Assembly: GCA_963921195.1 (NCBI GenBank)
Contig: OY992540.1
Location: forward strand, 36,076,971-36,140,970
Origin: Pegoplata infirma
Lineage: Eukaryota > Arthropoda > Insecta > Diptera > Anthomyiidae
Length of the DNA stretch: 64,000 bases
Direction of reading: 5' to 3'
Shown: in pieces, positions 32,687 to 44,130 of the stretch
How the letters are laid out: each line of letters begins with the position of its first letter
Numbering within the stretch: the first letter of the stretch is position 1
The notes under the pieces: generated by a model
What the model saw: the letters and a program-made list of their open reading frames with translations, nothing else
What the model was told of the DNA's origin: nothing
Databases searched by the model: none
Translations under genes and position numbers: made by a program

Positions 32687-33004
32687 GTTGATTTAAACTA
32701 ATAAATTAATCCTGTACGCGTGCTTTTCTTATTTTTTTTTTCTAAATCATTTTTTTTTAAATAAATAATTATGAAAATAATTTAAAAACCAAACTAAGCT
32801 TTTATTTCGTGAGCTTTGTAACTCTTGCATTGTGTGCAGTTTATTTTATTTTTAGTAAATAAAGTTATATGGCACAAGTTAAAAAATTTTATTTGAACTT
32901 AAATTTTAAAATTAAGTATAAATATAATTTATTTTAAACAATATTCAGATTTTATTACACCCTTTCAGATTTTATTTAAAAATTACTAAGTGAAATAGAA
33001 AATA

Positions 33005-34410
33005 TTTTGACGGTATTCACATCAGAATTTGTTACCCTCGCAAAGTGCAAATTGCTAGATTTATTACAAGTCATGAGATGAAATAAAAACCAAATAACTG
33101 TATGCCTTTTGTAATAAATGTTGCATTTTGCAATTTGCAAGGGTAAAAATATCTGACTTGAATACCGTCATTAATGGTGTTCAGTTCAAAAATGTTTACC
33201 CTTGCAACATTGCAACTTTTTATTTCAATAGTAATATTGATGGTATTCACGTCAGAATTTTTTAACCCTTGCAACAGTGCAAGATTGCAACTTTTTTTTA
33301 AAAAAAGCATTAAATCAACTTTTTTACTTTTCTTTTACCTTTTATATTTATTTCAATAGTAATATAATTGCTACAATTTGCGAAATAACAAGCAAATAAA
33401 GTTGCAATTTTGACATTTCGCATTTTTGCAAGACTAAAATTGCTGACGTGAATTCCATTTTTATTGCTACTCTTTACAAAATAACAAGCAAATGAAGTGT
33501 CAATTTTGACATTTCCCATTTTTGCGATACATATTAAAAATGTGAAATGTTAAAATTGCAACTTTTGTTTGACTGTTTTTAAGAGTAGCAATGAAATTAC
33601 TTTCGAATTAAAGTGCGAATCTTGTAAAAGTTGATTCAACATTTTTTTTAAAAAAGTTATAAAGTTAAATTCACAATGACAGAGTACTCTTCCACTTTAT
33701 GGTAAAGTGAAGTGTACTAATGTTGAGATAGGATGATTCATAAATAATTGATGGATTTTTTACTCTTGAAAATAATTTTTAACCCTTGCAAAATGCAATA
33801 TTTATTACAACTAACACACATTAACTTATTTTTTGTTTTATTTTATCCCATGTGTTTGTTGTAAAACATTTTGCATTCCACAATTTTGCAAGAATAAAAA
33901 TTGCTGACGTGAATACAATTATTCTGGTTATTCACTTCAGAAATTTTTGACCCTTGCAACAGTGCAATATTGCAACATTTAAAAAAAAATATATATTTTT
34001 CTACTACCTTTTATATGATGCATCATTGCAAGAAAAAATCGCAGTTTATTTTAGTACAATTGCTTTTATTCACAAAGAAACAAGCAAATAAAGTTGCAAT
34101 TTTGACATTGCGCAATTTTGACATTGCGCAATTTTGCAAGACTAAAATTTCTGACGTGAATTCCATTATTATAAATTTACGTCAGCAATTTTTGTCTTGC
34201 AAAAATGCATAATATCAAAATTGCAACTATATTTGCTCGTTATTTTGCAAACAGTGGCAAGAATATTACTATTGAAATAAGTTCGAATCTTTCCTTGTAA
34301 CCACACGCATCATGTATGTAAAAGGTAATAAAAAATTGTGAAAGTTGATTAAAAATTTGATTTAAACAAAAAGTTGCAATCTTACACTTTTGCAAGGGTT
34401 GGACATAATT
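33005..34410. mobile_element. cluster of ~250-bp MITEs (GGTATTCACGTCAGAA ends)
   Basis: The terminal word GGTATTCACGTCAGAATTTT and its reverse complement (TTTCTGACGTGAATTCC) recur at least seven times here. They are accompanied by TTGCAACAGTGCAATATTGC and AAGCAAATAAAGTTGCAATT blocks in both orientations. Clear unit borders lie near 33012, 33172, 33240, 33455, 33915 and 34180. A single clean copy lies at 37071-37312. The copies are nested or tandem and I could not resolve them all. The open frames here are repeat translations. Confidence 0.7.
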
Positions 34411-34685
34411 AACCTTTTTACCTCATTAGATCTAGTATTCTTGCAAGCATGTTTTTAAGTTTGACATCATTCTAAAATCCTTTACGGCCTTTGGTTTTTA
34501 GCTCATTTATTTTGTTTTAAGTACTAGTAGAACATAATGTAGTTTATAAATTAGTAGTTTAAAATAAAATATGTTTATGGCTAATTTTAAAAGCTATCAC
34601 AGTCAATATAAATTAAAAAGAAATAATAAGAAAAAATCTTTTAAGCATATAAATAGTTTTAAATTCTAAAAGTTATTGAAAGACT

Positions 34686-37600
34686 TTAGTATTTGCGTTG
34701 GCGTGAAGAGCGAGTTGTTGGTAAACCCTTTAATGAACGCATAGCCATGGCACGATTAAAATGACGTTGTGGTTTTTGTTCGTAAGGATCAGAGGTACTA
34801 CCACAATTGCCAGTGATAAAATGATCTGCTCGTACTTCGATTATCATTCTTGTTATAAAAACTATTAAAACCATAATAACCTAAAAATAAAAAAAAAAAA
34901 TATTGAATTAAAAAATTAACTTATTTTAAATTTTTTAAAGGGTTGTCTAAAACATATCGCTCCTTTACTTGTATAGTGTCATATCTCAAAAAATGCGTTT
35001 TTTGAGTTAATGATGCAGAATTATTCGTTATATCGTGTTTTATATTGTGTCAAAAATTCGTATTAATATCTTTTAAACTCACCGTTTGAGAAGAGTACAC
35101 GCCATTATTACATTTTCTATGTACCGGCCTTTTTCAATTAAAAACCAGTTTCAATAGTAAACTTTAAACGTGTTTTCTGCAAAATCAAATATTTTGAGTT
35201 GTGACACTATACAAGTAAAGGAGCGATATGTAAATTTAATAAATATCAAAGAGAATCTTAACTTACAGATGCAATTAGAAAAAAATCAACAAGAACAGTT
35301 CGAAGATTTCACATGTAATTCAAAAATTTCATTTATATTTCCAAGATTCTACACGTAATTCGAAAATTTCATTTATATTTCGAAGATTCTTTTTGTATTT
35401 TGAAAAAGATAAACTGTATTTCGAAATGGGTCGATTGTAATGCGAAAAATATCAATTGTATATCGAAAAATATCAATTCTAATTAGAAAAAGATAAAAAA
35501 AAATACTGGCATTCTTTTTATCTCCCCTAAATCCTTCCAGATAAATTGACATATTCACCAAACGAACTCTAATAAACATTACTTTATGGGGTCCCCAACC
35601 GATATTTTGACGCGTTACACACAGAATGAACAAGTGAGTATAACCTCATAATGTATTTGGCGAGTATAAAAAGATAAATTGTTATTCAAAATGGATCAGT
35701 TGTTATTCGAAAAAGATCAATTGTAATTCAAAAAATCAATTCTTATTTAGTATTTAATTATTCCAAAAAGATAAAATTTTTGAATTACAATTGATCTTTT
35801 TCGAATTACAATTAACCTTTTTTAAATAACAATTGACCGTTTACGAATTACAATTAGAATATTTGAATAAAAATTGATTTTTTTGAATTACAATAGATCT
35901 TTATCGAATTTCAATTCATTTCAAATTACAATTGATCTTTTTCGAATTACAATTCTTGTATTTTCAATTTTAATTGATTTTTTTCGAATTGCAATTGGAA
36001 TTTTCGAATTGAAAATGGAATATTTAAATTACAAGTAGAATCTTCTAATTAAAAGTGAAATTGTCGAATTAAAAATTTAATCTTTAAATTACAAGTAGAA
36101 TCTTCGAATTACAATTGATCTTATTCAAATCGCAGCTGTAATTTTACTTTACTGTTATAATTTAAACCCTATTTTTGTCGGCATAAAAAATGTACATACA
36201 TTAATTTAAAAATGTGTATACTTACTAATGTCACAATTATTACAATAGTGTACACATGTAATGTTGTTGACGGCCTAGTTTCAGCTTCATTTATTAACCT
36301 TAAAATAAGTTCATGTTTTGGATTAAGCTCCAAAGCCAAACGATAATAGTGTATAGATCCTCGTAAATCTCCATATGATTTTAATATGTCACCTAACAAT
36401 AAATACTGACGCCAGGCAGTATGAGGCGGTGATTGAAATTCGATAGATCTTAAAAAAAAAACAAAAAACAAATTACTTTATATTTAAGAATGTACAGAAA
36501 AGTTGTCTTACCTGCGTGCCATATGTATAGCATCATCTAAATATTGTATTTTATGTAAAACTTTTGCTAAATCATACATAACCTCTGAGGCAGAGGGTGT
36601 TAAATCTAATGATCGACGAAAACATTTGACAGCCTGTACAGGATCGCCAATAATACGCCAGTAATTGCCCAAATAATGAAAAAGTTCCGCAGATGAAGGA
36701 TTTTGTTTTTTTAAACGTTTTAAACGTATCTCTAAAGCTTCTATATTAAAATTTTTATAATCTTCTTGATCATGGCTGTGTAAAAACAAATATATCACCT
36801 AAGAAAAACGATATTAAAAAATTAAATAATTTTTTAATTATATCAAAAACTCAATTTAGTGTCTCTTCACAATACAGCAGCAAGCAGCAGACATCAAAAT
36901 TTCTACATGTATTTTGTTGTTGGCACAACAACAAATTACTTGTGAAAATTTTGCTGTCTGCTGATTGCTGCTGTATTGTAAAGAGACACTTATGTATTTT
37001 TTGCGTTTTTATGGTGCGATACGTTCTAGATCAGGACTTCTCACCTTCGAAACGATAAAAAATATAATCGGGTATTCACTCCAGAAATTGTTTACCCTTG
37101 CAACAGGGCAATATTGCAACTTTTTTTAAAAAAAATTTTAATCAAATTTTTATTTTTCTATTACCTTTTACATGATGCGTTGTTGCAAAAAAATATTCGT
37201 AATTTATTTCAATATATTACTAATTGCTTCTATTTACAAAGTAACAAGCAAATAAAGTTGCAGTTTTGACATTACGCGATTTTTCAAGACTAAAATTTCT
37301 GACGTGAATTCCATTAATACATATATCCTGCTGGAAAAATGGTGTCGGTCTATCCAAAATCACCTATCCCGTAACAGATTACAACTGGACGTTTCACTAA
37401 AATGTCTTAAAGAATTTATAACGTGATAGGTGAAAAAAGGACTTATCACTGTTGTCTCTAAAATACTTATCCCTCCTAAAATACTTATCCCAAACTTTGT
37501 TCCCAGATCAAAAATTAGTTTAAACATTTTTTAACAAGGAAGGTCTTTTAGAGGGCACCACCGATTTTCTTGAAACTTACATACGGGAATGAGGGGAGAA

Positions 37601-40600
37601 AAATAAGAGTTACCTGTTTTTTTAGCTGCCCAATCTCAAATTTAAAAAAGGGTTGCCCCTTATGAAAAAAGTAGGTCTTTCGGGAAAATTCTAATAAAAT
37701 CCGAACCAGCAGGCATTTCGCCAGACGCATGAATACGGGTCAGCTTAATATTAGTAGAGATTATTATATATGATTTTGGCGGTCGTACGTATATACCTCT
37801 CCATATAAACTACCCCAACGTTTTTACATTTTTGAAGATAAGGACTTAACGAATTCGGATACGACCTATACGCCATTGGGTAGGCCTTCAATTAACCTTT
37901 CGATCTGTATAAAATGTTCATATAGTTTCTTTTGAAGAAATGTGAAAAATCTTCAGAAAACTAAAAAAATCCCGTTTTCCCCCTTCCCTTTGACCCGTTA
38001 TATGTCTCCCCTCCCTCTTTCCCATATACAAGTTTCAGGAGAATCGGTGGGTGTCCTGTGAAAGACCTTCCTTGTAAGTGCCAGATTTTTTTTTTTTTTT
38101 GCAATTTTTTGAAAAATTCTCTAAGACCGTATTTAGAATGGGCAATTTTAATTGCCACAATTCTGTTTTTTTAGTGTATCAGAAAGAGAGGTAAGACTCT
38201 TCCATCTCTTTCCGGTACAATAAAAATCCAGAATTGCGGCAATTAAAATTGCCCAGTCTAAATACGGTCTAAGTTTCAAATTTTTTTTTTCGAAATTGTT
38301 TTTAGAAAGTCCGGACAAAAAAATTGTTTGGCATTTTTTTTTTTTTTAAATATTTTGGATGAAGTTTTGACTCAAAACTTCATCCAAAATATTTAAAAAA
38401 AAAAAAAAAAAAATTTTTAGTCTTAAGTCTAGATCACCTCTACAAATCTGATAAAAACTTTGTGCATCGACTGAGGACTTCAACTCGAGTCCTGACATTT
38501 ATTTTTTTTTTATTTTTTATACACTTATCAATTTTTATTCGTTTTGGAGCAAAGGATTTAGAAAAAAAAATTAGAAAAATTTCTAACAAGGGAAGTATCT
38601 CAACCCTTATGAACCGATTTGCCTGAAACTTAAAATATGTATCAAAGAGACAATTCTAAGGTTGGGTGTCTCGGCTTATCGGCCATATCGGGGATTTAGG
38701 GGTTCAAAACATGGGCCAAAAAATGGCGAAAAAATCGTTTTTTGGATTTTTCAGCCATTTCTTTTTAAGAAACTATATGATGTTTTCATATGAGAAGAAA
38801 GATTTTTTAATGCCTATCCAATGGTGGCATAACCTTGTAAAAATTCGGCTTCTTTAAATATTTTTTTTCAGGAAAATGTGTAAATTTTTGGGGGTACTTA
38901 TGTGAAGACATAGACCTACGATATCCATATGGATAAGAAATAATCTTTATTTAATTTAAGTCGACCCGTATTTTTGCCCTAGATGATATTCCTATTAGTT
39001 CGGAAGTTATCAAAATTTTCCCGAAGGTCCACATGGTTTCATAAGGGGACAACGAAATTTTTAAACACCGATATGGCCGATAAGCCGAGACACCCCAACC
39101 TTAAAATCGTCTCTTTAATATATATTTTAAGATTCAGGCAAATCGGTTCATAAGGGTTGAGATACTTCCCTTGTAAGTCCCGGACACAAAAACTTTTTGC
39201 GATATTATTTTGCGTTTTGGGGTAAAAATTTACAAAAAAATATTTTTAGAATAGGCTATTTTTGTCAAATTTTTAAAATAAATTTAAGGGCTGGTAACTT
39301 ATCACAAGATAATCAATGATTAGCGCTAATCTATGCTTCCAAATGTCAAGTTTATATGGAAATAATCAATGATTAGTGTTAATCAATGATTAGCATTTGA
39401 TAAGTTACCCCTAAGTCCCGAAAAAAATTTAGGTAAATTTTCTAAGTCCCATGTTTTTTTTAAACAATTTTTTGTTTTCGTTTTTCCATTAAAAATTCTT
39501 TTAGGAATTTTTTTTGACAAAAAAGGTGTGATGTATTCTGTAACATGTCACCATTAATTCGGTTGTGTTCTTTAGGGACCGGTTCAGTGATGTAACCGGG
39601 GTTGAGACATTTTCTCACAATGTGTCAATTATTTTTATATGAAGGGTAAAAAGTTTGTGATTATTTGGGTCCGTGTAACATGTCACGCAAGCTTTTAAGA
39701 ACCAGTAGATTTTCCTGCAGGGGTATACTAACCGTTTCATTCTGTGTGTAACGGTCTAGGAACATATAAAGTATATTAATTACACATCCCACAAAAAAAA
39801 TTCTGACCCAGAAACCAGACCAACAAATCTTAATGTATTTTCGACCCCCTGAACTCGAATCTGCCATAAAAAAAACTATCGCTGGGTTTTGCTGTAATTT
39901 TACAAAGTCCCCAAAGGGACCAATTTAGATTTCATTTAAATTTAAGTACAATAATATAGCAGTCATCATAAGAAAACGCTGGTGGTTTAGACTATACTTG
40001 GTAGCCCATTTTTCTTCTATTTTTTTCCGAGTGTCACTATGCACCATATAGCCTTCGAGTAAACTTGCTTTTAATAGACTACCTAATTCTACAAAGAAAT
40101 ACATTAAAAATAAACTTACATCTGGTTCAGGCATAGGCGGTGTTTCTTTATGTTTATAATTAGCTCCCAAATTAATAATATAATCATAGTGGGTATAATT
40201 AACCGGTTGACCACAATCTAATGTTTCCGTACTTTCATCTGAACTATTTCTCACAGAAATTTTACTGTCCACATTAATTCTCACTTTAAGAGAATTTCTA
40301 TTTTTCTCCATTAAATTAGCTTCAGCCTTAACTTTTCGAGCCTTCAATAGATATTCCAAAGAATTTTCAGCTGACTGACGTAACCAACCACTGTCTGCAT
40401 CATTGCGCGTGGAAGAGACAATGGTAAAAAATGTTTCATCCGATGAATAGACCTCAGCCATGACATTAAAATTATACAGCATATCTTCATCTAATGGAGA
40501 ATAAGTTTTGATATGGCTTTCCATCATATCTAGAGTTTGTATTTTTCCAGTCTCAGCATTAAGTTTCCACATAGTTGATGTCCTAGAATTGGTCATCTCA

Positions 40601-40665
40601 AAAAATGTACATAACAATGTAAGAGCTAAATATGCTCCCACAAATATATTCGTACGTAATAACAT
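34686..40665 (-). CDS. TPR-repeat membrane protein, TTC17-like, four exons
   Basis: Exons on the minus strand: 40665-40120, 36798-36512, 36448-36226 and 34880-34686, all with GT/AG borders and consistent phases, giving 416 aa. Residues 5-27 form a signal or anchor segment. A region of about 155 residues follows, with a WKLNAETGKIQ motif resembling the WxxxxDGKIQ start of TTC17. Three or so TPR units (about residues 200-340) include FHYLGNYWRIIGDPVQAVKC and LLLGDILKSYGDLRGSIHYY. A second hydrophobic helix (TIVIIVTLVIMVLIVFI) spans the exon 3/4 junction, then a short basic tail. TTC17 itself is much longer (over 1000 aa) and has no such C-terminal helix as far as I recall, so this may be a shorter relative. 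Function is unknown to me. Introns 1 (3321 bp) and 3 (1345 bp) are filled with repeats; intron 2 is 63 bp. An extra exon in intron 1 is not excluded. Confidence 0.8.
34952..35231. mobile_element. 280-bp MITE (ACATATCGCTCCTTTAC ends)
   Basis: The left end ACATATCGCTCCTTTACTTG and the right end CAAGTAAAGGAGCGATATGT are perfectly inverted and continue through TATAGTGTC/GACACTATA. It lies in the last intron of the TPR gene. Flanking bases are AAA-rich and give no unambiguous duplication. Confidence 0.82.
35325..36125. repeat. degenerate AATTACAATTGATCTTTTTCG minisatellite in a TPR-gene intron
   Basis: About 30 units of roughly 20-26 bp built on TTCGAATTACAATTGATCTT and its variants, in both orientations (ATTCGAAAATTTCATTTATA near 35330-35400). 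A DINE-like scrap in reverse orientation (about 35565-35645) interrupts it. Confidence 0.82.
36858..36989. mobile_element. 132-bp hairpin MITE (GTGTCTCTTCACAATACAGC)
   Basis: The arms GTGTCTCTTCACAATACAGC and GCTGTATTGTAAAGAGACAC pair, followed by AGCAGCAGACA/TGTCTGCTGAT and AAAATTT words. It lies at the start of intron 1 of the TPR gene. Confidence 0.75.
37071..37312. mobile_element. 242-bp MITE, clean copy of the 33-34 kb cluster family
   Basis: It begins GGTATTCACTCCAGAAATTG and ends AAATTTCTGACGTGAATTCC. It carries the same TTGCAACAGGGCAATATTGC and AAGCAAATAAAGTTGCAG blocks as the cluster at 33005-34410. Confidence 0.75.
37535..38074. mobile_element. 540-bp CAAGGGAAG/TAA-family fold-back element
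   Basis: It starts CAAGGAAGGTCTTTTAGAGG and ends AAAGACCTTCCTTG with TAA on both sides. The arms pair through GGCACCACCGATT/AATCGGTGGGTG and GAAACTT/AAGTTTC. The core shares TTTCGGGAAAATT and CGAACCAGCAGG with its relatives. Confidence 0.78.
38124..38270. mobile_element. 147-bp MITE (AGACCGTATTTAGA ends)
   Basis: AGACCGTATTTAGAATGGGC at the left and GCCCAGTCTAAATACGGTCT at the right are inverted, followed by AATTTTAATTGCC/GGCAATTAAAATT. The short loop contains AGAAAGAGAGGTAAGACTCT. Confidence 0.78.
38334..38408. repeat. perfect 37-bp-arm inverted repeat
   Basis: The two arms meet at a single unpaired base (38371): TATTTTGGATGAAGTTTTGA and TCAAAACTTCATCCAAAATA, extended by A/T runs. The arms have no mismatch. 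Confidence 0.85.
38587..39173. mobile_element. 587-bp CAAGGGAAG/TAA fold-back element
   Basis: Arms of about 120 bp as in 27572-28159, with TAA on both flanks (38584-38586, 39174-39176). The core is inverted relative to the copy at 27572. The open frame 38666-38857 lies inside it and is not a gene. Confidence 0.85.
39287..39412. mobile_element. 126-bp hairpin element
   Basis: AGGGCTGGTAACTTATCA pairs with TGATAAGTTACCCCT. The interior repeats AATCAATGATTAGCGCTAAT-type words in both orientations. Confidence 0.65.
39700..39790 (+). mobile_element. DINE-like fragment
   Basis: GGGGTATACTAACCGTTTCATTCTGTGTGTAACG...GGTCTAGGAACATATAAAGTATATTAAT follows the 5' part of the DINE-like consensus, with an internal deletion. 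The open frame 39661-39867(-) lies over it. Confidence 0.55.
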
Positions 40666-41078
40666 TGATAAAGTAAGAAAACACTACCACTTTTTTTAGT
40701 TGGCTTATATTTTTTTTAATATAATTGAAATGTTTCTTTTCTCGGTTGTAACTTTATAAAAACTCGGTATAATTAGTGTGTCCTTTTTTTTATAAAACTT
40801 CTTCATTTATGATTTTTACCCCTAATTATTTGATGTTCATTTTCTGTGTAGTATATTTCTAAGTCTGGTAACACTGTTAGTCAGTGTTGGTCATATTTAG
40901 GGGTTTGAGTATTTAACGGTAATTTTTGGCATTAAGGGCAGGAAATAAAAAAAAAAAAATCCCCTTGCGATAAATTTTTACAAATTCATTTAATTTGATA
41001 TTAATGCTTTATTTTTATGTTAACACCCACAAAAGGAGGTGGGTTACTAAAAAAATTACGTTTCCTAATCCCCTGGTC
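40666..41078. other. upstream region of the TPR gene, no repeat recognised
   Basis: AT-rich sequence that should contain the promoter of the minus-strand TPR gene. I cannot support individual promoter motifs. Confidence 0.35.
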
Positions 41079-41833
41079 CAGAGCTTCGAAGGATTTCATT
41101 CCTTAATTCGATTTGTCATTCTGAGTGAAAATTTAGTGATTGCATTCCCCAATCACATTTTAGCGAATTGAATGAATTCACTTTAGACTCATTCGATTTA
41201 TAAATATCGAATGCATTCGTTTTATTTTTCATTCGACTGTCAAAAATCGAATGCATTCGATTTTTTTTTTAATTCGACTTTTAAAAATCGAATGCATTCA
41301 CTTGCGAATGCAATCGATTTTCTTTTCATTCAATTTGAAAAATCGAATGGCTTATTCATTCATTGCATAAAAAACTTAAAAAAAGTAACCAAGATAGAGT
41401 AAAACGGAGCCAATTTTTTGCGCATAGTATCGCTAACACTCTTCACATTTTTTGCCGTATAGGGAGTTAATATGTGCATTTTTTAAATTTTCGGGAACAC
41501 CAACTTTTTGGATTCAAAATTAGAGCCCATTAGGGTCATCGTATGTAAAGAGATTAGGCGGTACTATGGACCAAAATTTGGCTCCGTTTTGGTCTATATA
41601 TTTAAAAAATCGATTGCATTCGCAGTGGAATGATAAAAAATCGAATGCATTCGATTTTTCTAAATCGAATGAACAAGAAATCGAATGCATTCATTTTTGT
41701 TCATTCAATCGAATGAATTCCAAGGACTGCATTCAATGTTGATTTATGAAATCGAATGCATTCACTGACTATAAAAATTGAATGGATTTTTTTGAGAATT
41801 CATTCGAAAAGGATTTCATTTTTCGAAGCTCTG
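41079..41833. mobile_element. 755-bp element made of AATCGAATGCATTCGATT repeats
   Basis: The ends CAGAGCTTCGAAGGATTTCA and TCGAAGCTCTG are inverted. The body consists of about 15 variants of the palindrome TCGAATGCATTCGA spaced by T-rich linkers. A separate 190-bp element interrupts it at 41401-41590. CAGAG-type ends resemble hAT elements, but no matching 8-bp flank is present. Confidence 0.7.
41401..41590. mobile_element. 190-bp MITE (AAAACGGAGCCAA ends)
   Basis: AAAACGGAGCCAATTTTTTG at the left pairs with AAATTTGGCTCCGTTTT at the right. GCATAGTATCGC and GCGGTACTATGG-like words pair next. It sits inside the GAATGCATTC element. Confidence 0.7.
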
Positions 41834-41934
41834 ATATCAGCTAACGACTAACAAAAAAGAAAATAAGAATTACTGTTTTCATTTTCTTAAAACCAAAAAG
41901 GTTTGCAACTTCGATTTGTAAGTTTAATAATAAC

Positions 41935-42317
41935 TAGGGATGTCGCAAATAGTGTATTCGGCAATTTACCTAATATTACCGAATAGTTAAATTATTCAAA
42001 CGCCTGCATTTTACCTACATATATAAAAATTTAAAAATTAAAAAAAGTACCAGACCAAAAAACAACAACGCTGTTGTTGACACTATTTTTTCTGTTACCT
42101 TAACATATCGAATTTTAATCAAGTGCTCAAGTTTTTTTTGTATAAAAAACAAACTGAAATGACTACAAAAAAAAAATCAAACGTTAAAAAAAAGAGTTTT
42201 TTTAACAAATTTAAATTTTGCCGAATATTCGGAAAAATGTTGACCAATATTTATTTAACCGAATATTCAAAAAACTTGCCGAATACCGAATAGTGACGAA
42301 TATTCGCGACATCCCTA
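41935..42317. mobile_element. 383-bp hAT-type MITE (TAGGGATGTCGC ends)
   Basis: TAGGGATGTCGCAAATAGTG and GAATATTCGCGACATCCCTA are inverted. The 8-bp flanks ATAATAAC and ATAGTAAC match at 7 of 8 positions. Subterminal words ACCGAATA and TATTCGG repeat in both arms. Confidence 0.8.
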
Positions 42318-42459
42318 ATAGTAACTCACCTGCTGGTGAATAAAGTCGTTTTTCACCAGATGGTGAATAAAACGTAACATAATTATGGAACAACTCTATT
42401 TGGCTGGCATTGCTCCAAATTTATTTATTTTTTTTTTTTTAAGTAGCCATTTTTAAGGA

Positions 42460-43566
42460 GAATCCAACAAAAAAAAAATCAAGGATCGGCGAAAAATATT
42501 TCGCGAGATATATCGCTATAAAGTTTAAAGCGAAATCGCTTATATCTCGGCTTGTAATGGTCCGATCGGAATAAATAGGGTATCGTTGGAAAGGTAATTT
42601 TAATACCCATTAAACTTTCCAAACTCCATTAAAATCGGTTAACCCGTTGCGAGCCAAATCAAGTTTTTCTAAAAATTTTTTTTTTTTAAATTTTAAAATG
42701 TGTATATCTAAAAACAACGCATATATAGTACCATAGTTTTTTTACATAGTATTAAAACCAAGGAAATAAGCTTTAATTTGAAACCAGTCTCGACCCCGTA
42801 GCTCTTCTAGGAACAAAGTTATTAAGGTTCAAAGTTAGGAAGATTTTTATATGAAATTTTTTTTTTGTCTTAAAAGTTTTTCTGCGTAGCCGGCCTTCGG
42901 CCGGGCTTAGGGATTACAAACTCCATGCATTAAACCCACCCTCTCCGCAAAATAAAGGGATTATGACCGAAATTGTTTTGGACTTAGTCCCCATAATATG
43001 AGTGGGGTTTATGACCGGTTAAAATCAGTGCTAAATTCGCTACTTTATGGAAGGCTCACTCTCTTTGCAAAATGAAGTTTTTTTTGGTTAATATTATAAA
43101 GAATTTATTGTATGTATTGGAATTAAATAAAAATAAAATAAATTAACATACATTAAAAAAATAATACACAATAAAAAAAATCCCGCTTAACTTTGAACCT
43201 TAATAACTTCGTTCCTAGAAGAGCTACGGGATCGAGACTGGTTCCAAATGAAAGCTTATTTTCTTGGCTTCATTACTATGTAAAAAAACTATGGTACTAT
43301 ATATGTGTTGTTTTTAGATACATCCATTTTAATTTTTTTAACGTTATTTTTTTTTTGAAAAACTTGATTTGGCTCAGAATGGGTTAACCGATTTTAATGA
43401 AATATGAATAGTTTAATAGGTATTAAAATTACCTTTCCAACGATACCCTATTTATTCCGATCGGACCATTACAAAGGGAGATATAAGCGATTTCGCTTTT
43501 AACTTTAAAGCTATATATCTCGCGAAATATTTCTCGCCGATCCTTGATTTTTTTTTTGTTGGAATC
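42460..43566. mobile_element. 1.1-kb fold-back element with ~400-bp arms
   Basis: The left arm (42460-42870) and right arm (43180-43566) are reverse complements over long blocks. Examples are ATCAAGGATCGGCGAAAAAT, GGTCCGATCGGAATAAATAG, TTTCCAACGATACCC and AGCTCTTCTAGGAACAAAGT. The 300-bp core contains the GC-rich hairpin GCCGGCCTTCGGCCGGGC near 42891. No coding frame; the short frames at 43193-43387 and 43429-43671 are arm sequence. Confidence 0.85.
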
Positions 43567-43669
43567 TGCTTGATGAGATCTATCAATGGTATTAGTTTTA
43601 AGACGTTTGGAAAAATGCCAGTAAAGTAGAGTATAGCCATAATTATTTACAACAAAAAAAACTTTGACC

Positions 43670-44110
43670 ATTTTTTTATAATTTTTTTTTTTTAAATTTT
43701 TTTATCAAATTTTTTTTTCAATTTTTTTTTCTAAAATGTTTTTCATCAAATTTGTTTTTTCTAAGTAAATTTTTTTCATCAAAAACTTTTTTTCTTAAAT
43801 TTTTTTTTTTCATCAAAAAATTTTTTTTCATCAACAATTTATTTCATCAAAAATTTTTTTTCATCAAAAATTTTTTTCATATAAATTTTTTTTTTATAAA
43901 TTTTTTTGTTATGAATTTTTTTCATGAAATTTTGTTTTTCACAATTTTTTTTTTATCAAAATTTTTTATCTTTATGAAAATTTTTTTTTACCGAAAATTT
44001 TTTTCATCAAAATTTTGTTTCTTATCAAAAAATTTTTCTTTCCATTTTTTTTATTATTTTTTCCATCAAAACTAATTTTTTACCAAGTTTCAAATTCTGA
44101 CATAAAAATG
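43670..44110. repeat. CATCAAAAATTTTTTTT low-complexity tandem DNA
   Basis: About 25 units of TTTTTTTTCATCAAAAATTT with variants. The frame 43752-44075 is a translation of the repeat (F/K-rich). A near-duplicate of the block from about 43950 to 44190 follows at 44228-44480, so a segment of about 250-280 bp has been tandemly duplicated. Confidence 0.85.
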
Positions 44111-44130
44111 TTCCATTTGTTTAATAAATG

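Noticed and set aside
36169..36225. extension of the TPR-gene third exon past 36226
   Set aside because: A consensus donor at 36225 joins in phase to the exon at 34880 and continues the hydrophobic helix; reading on into the intron is a shadow.
43752..44075. 107-codon F-rich open frame
   Set aside because: Translation of the CATCAAAAATTTTTTT low-complexity repeat.
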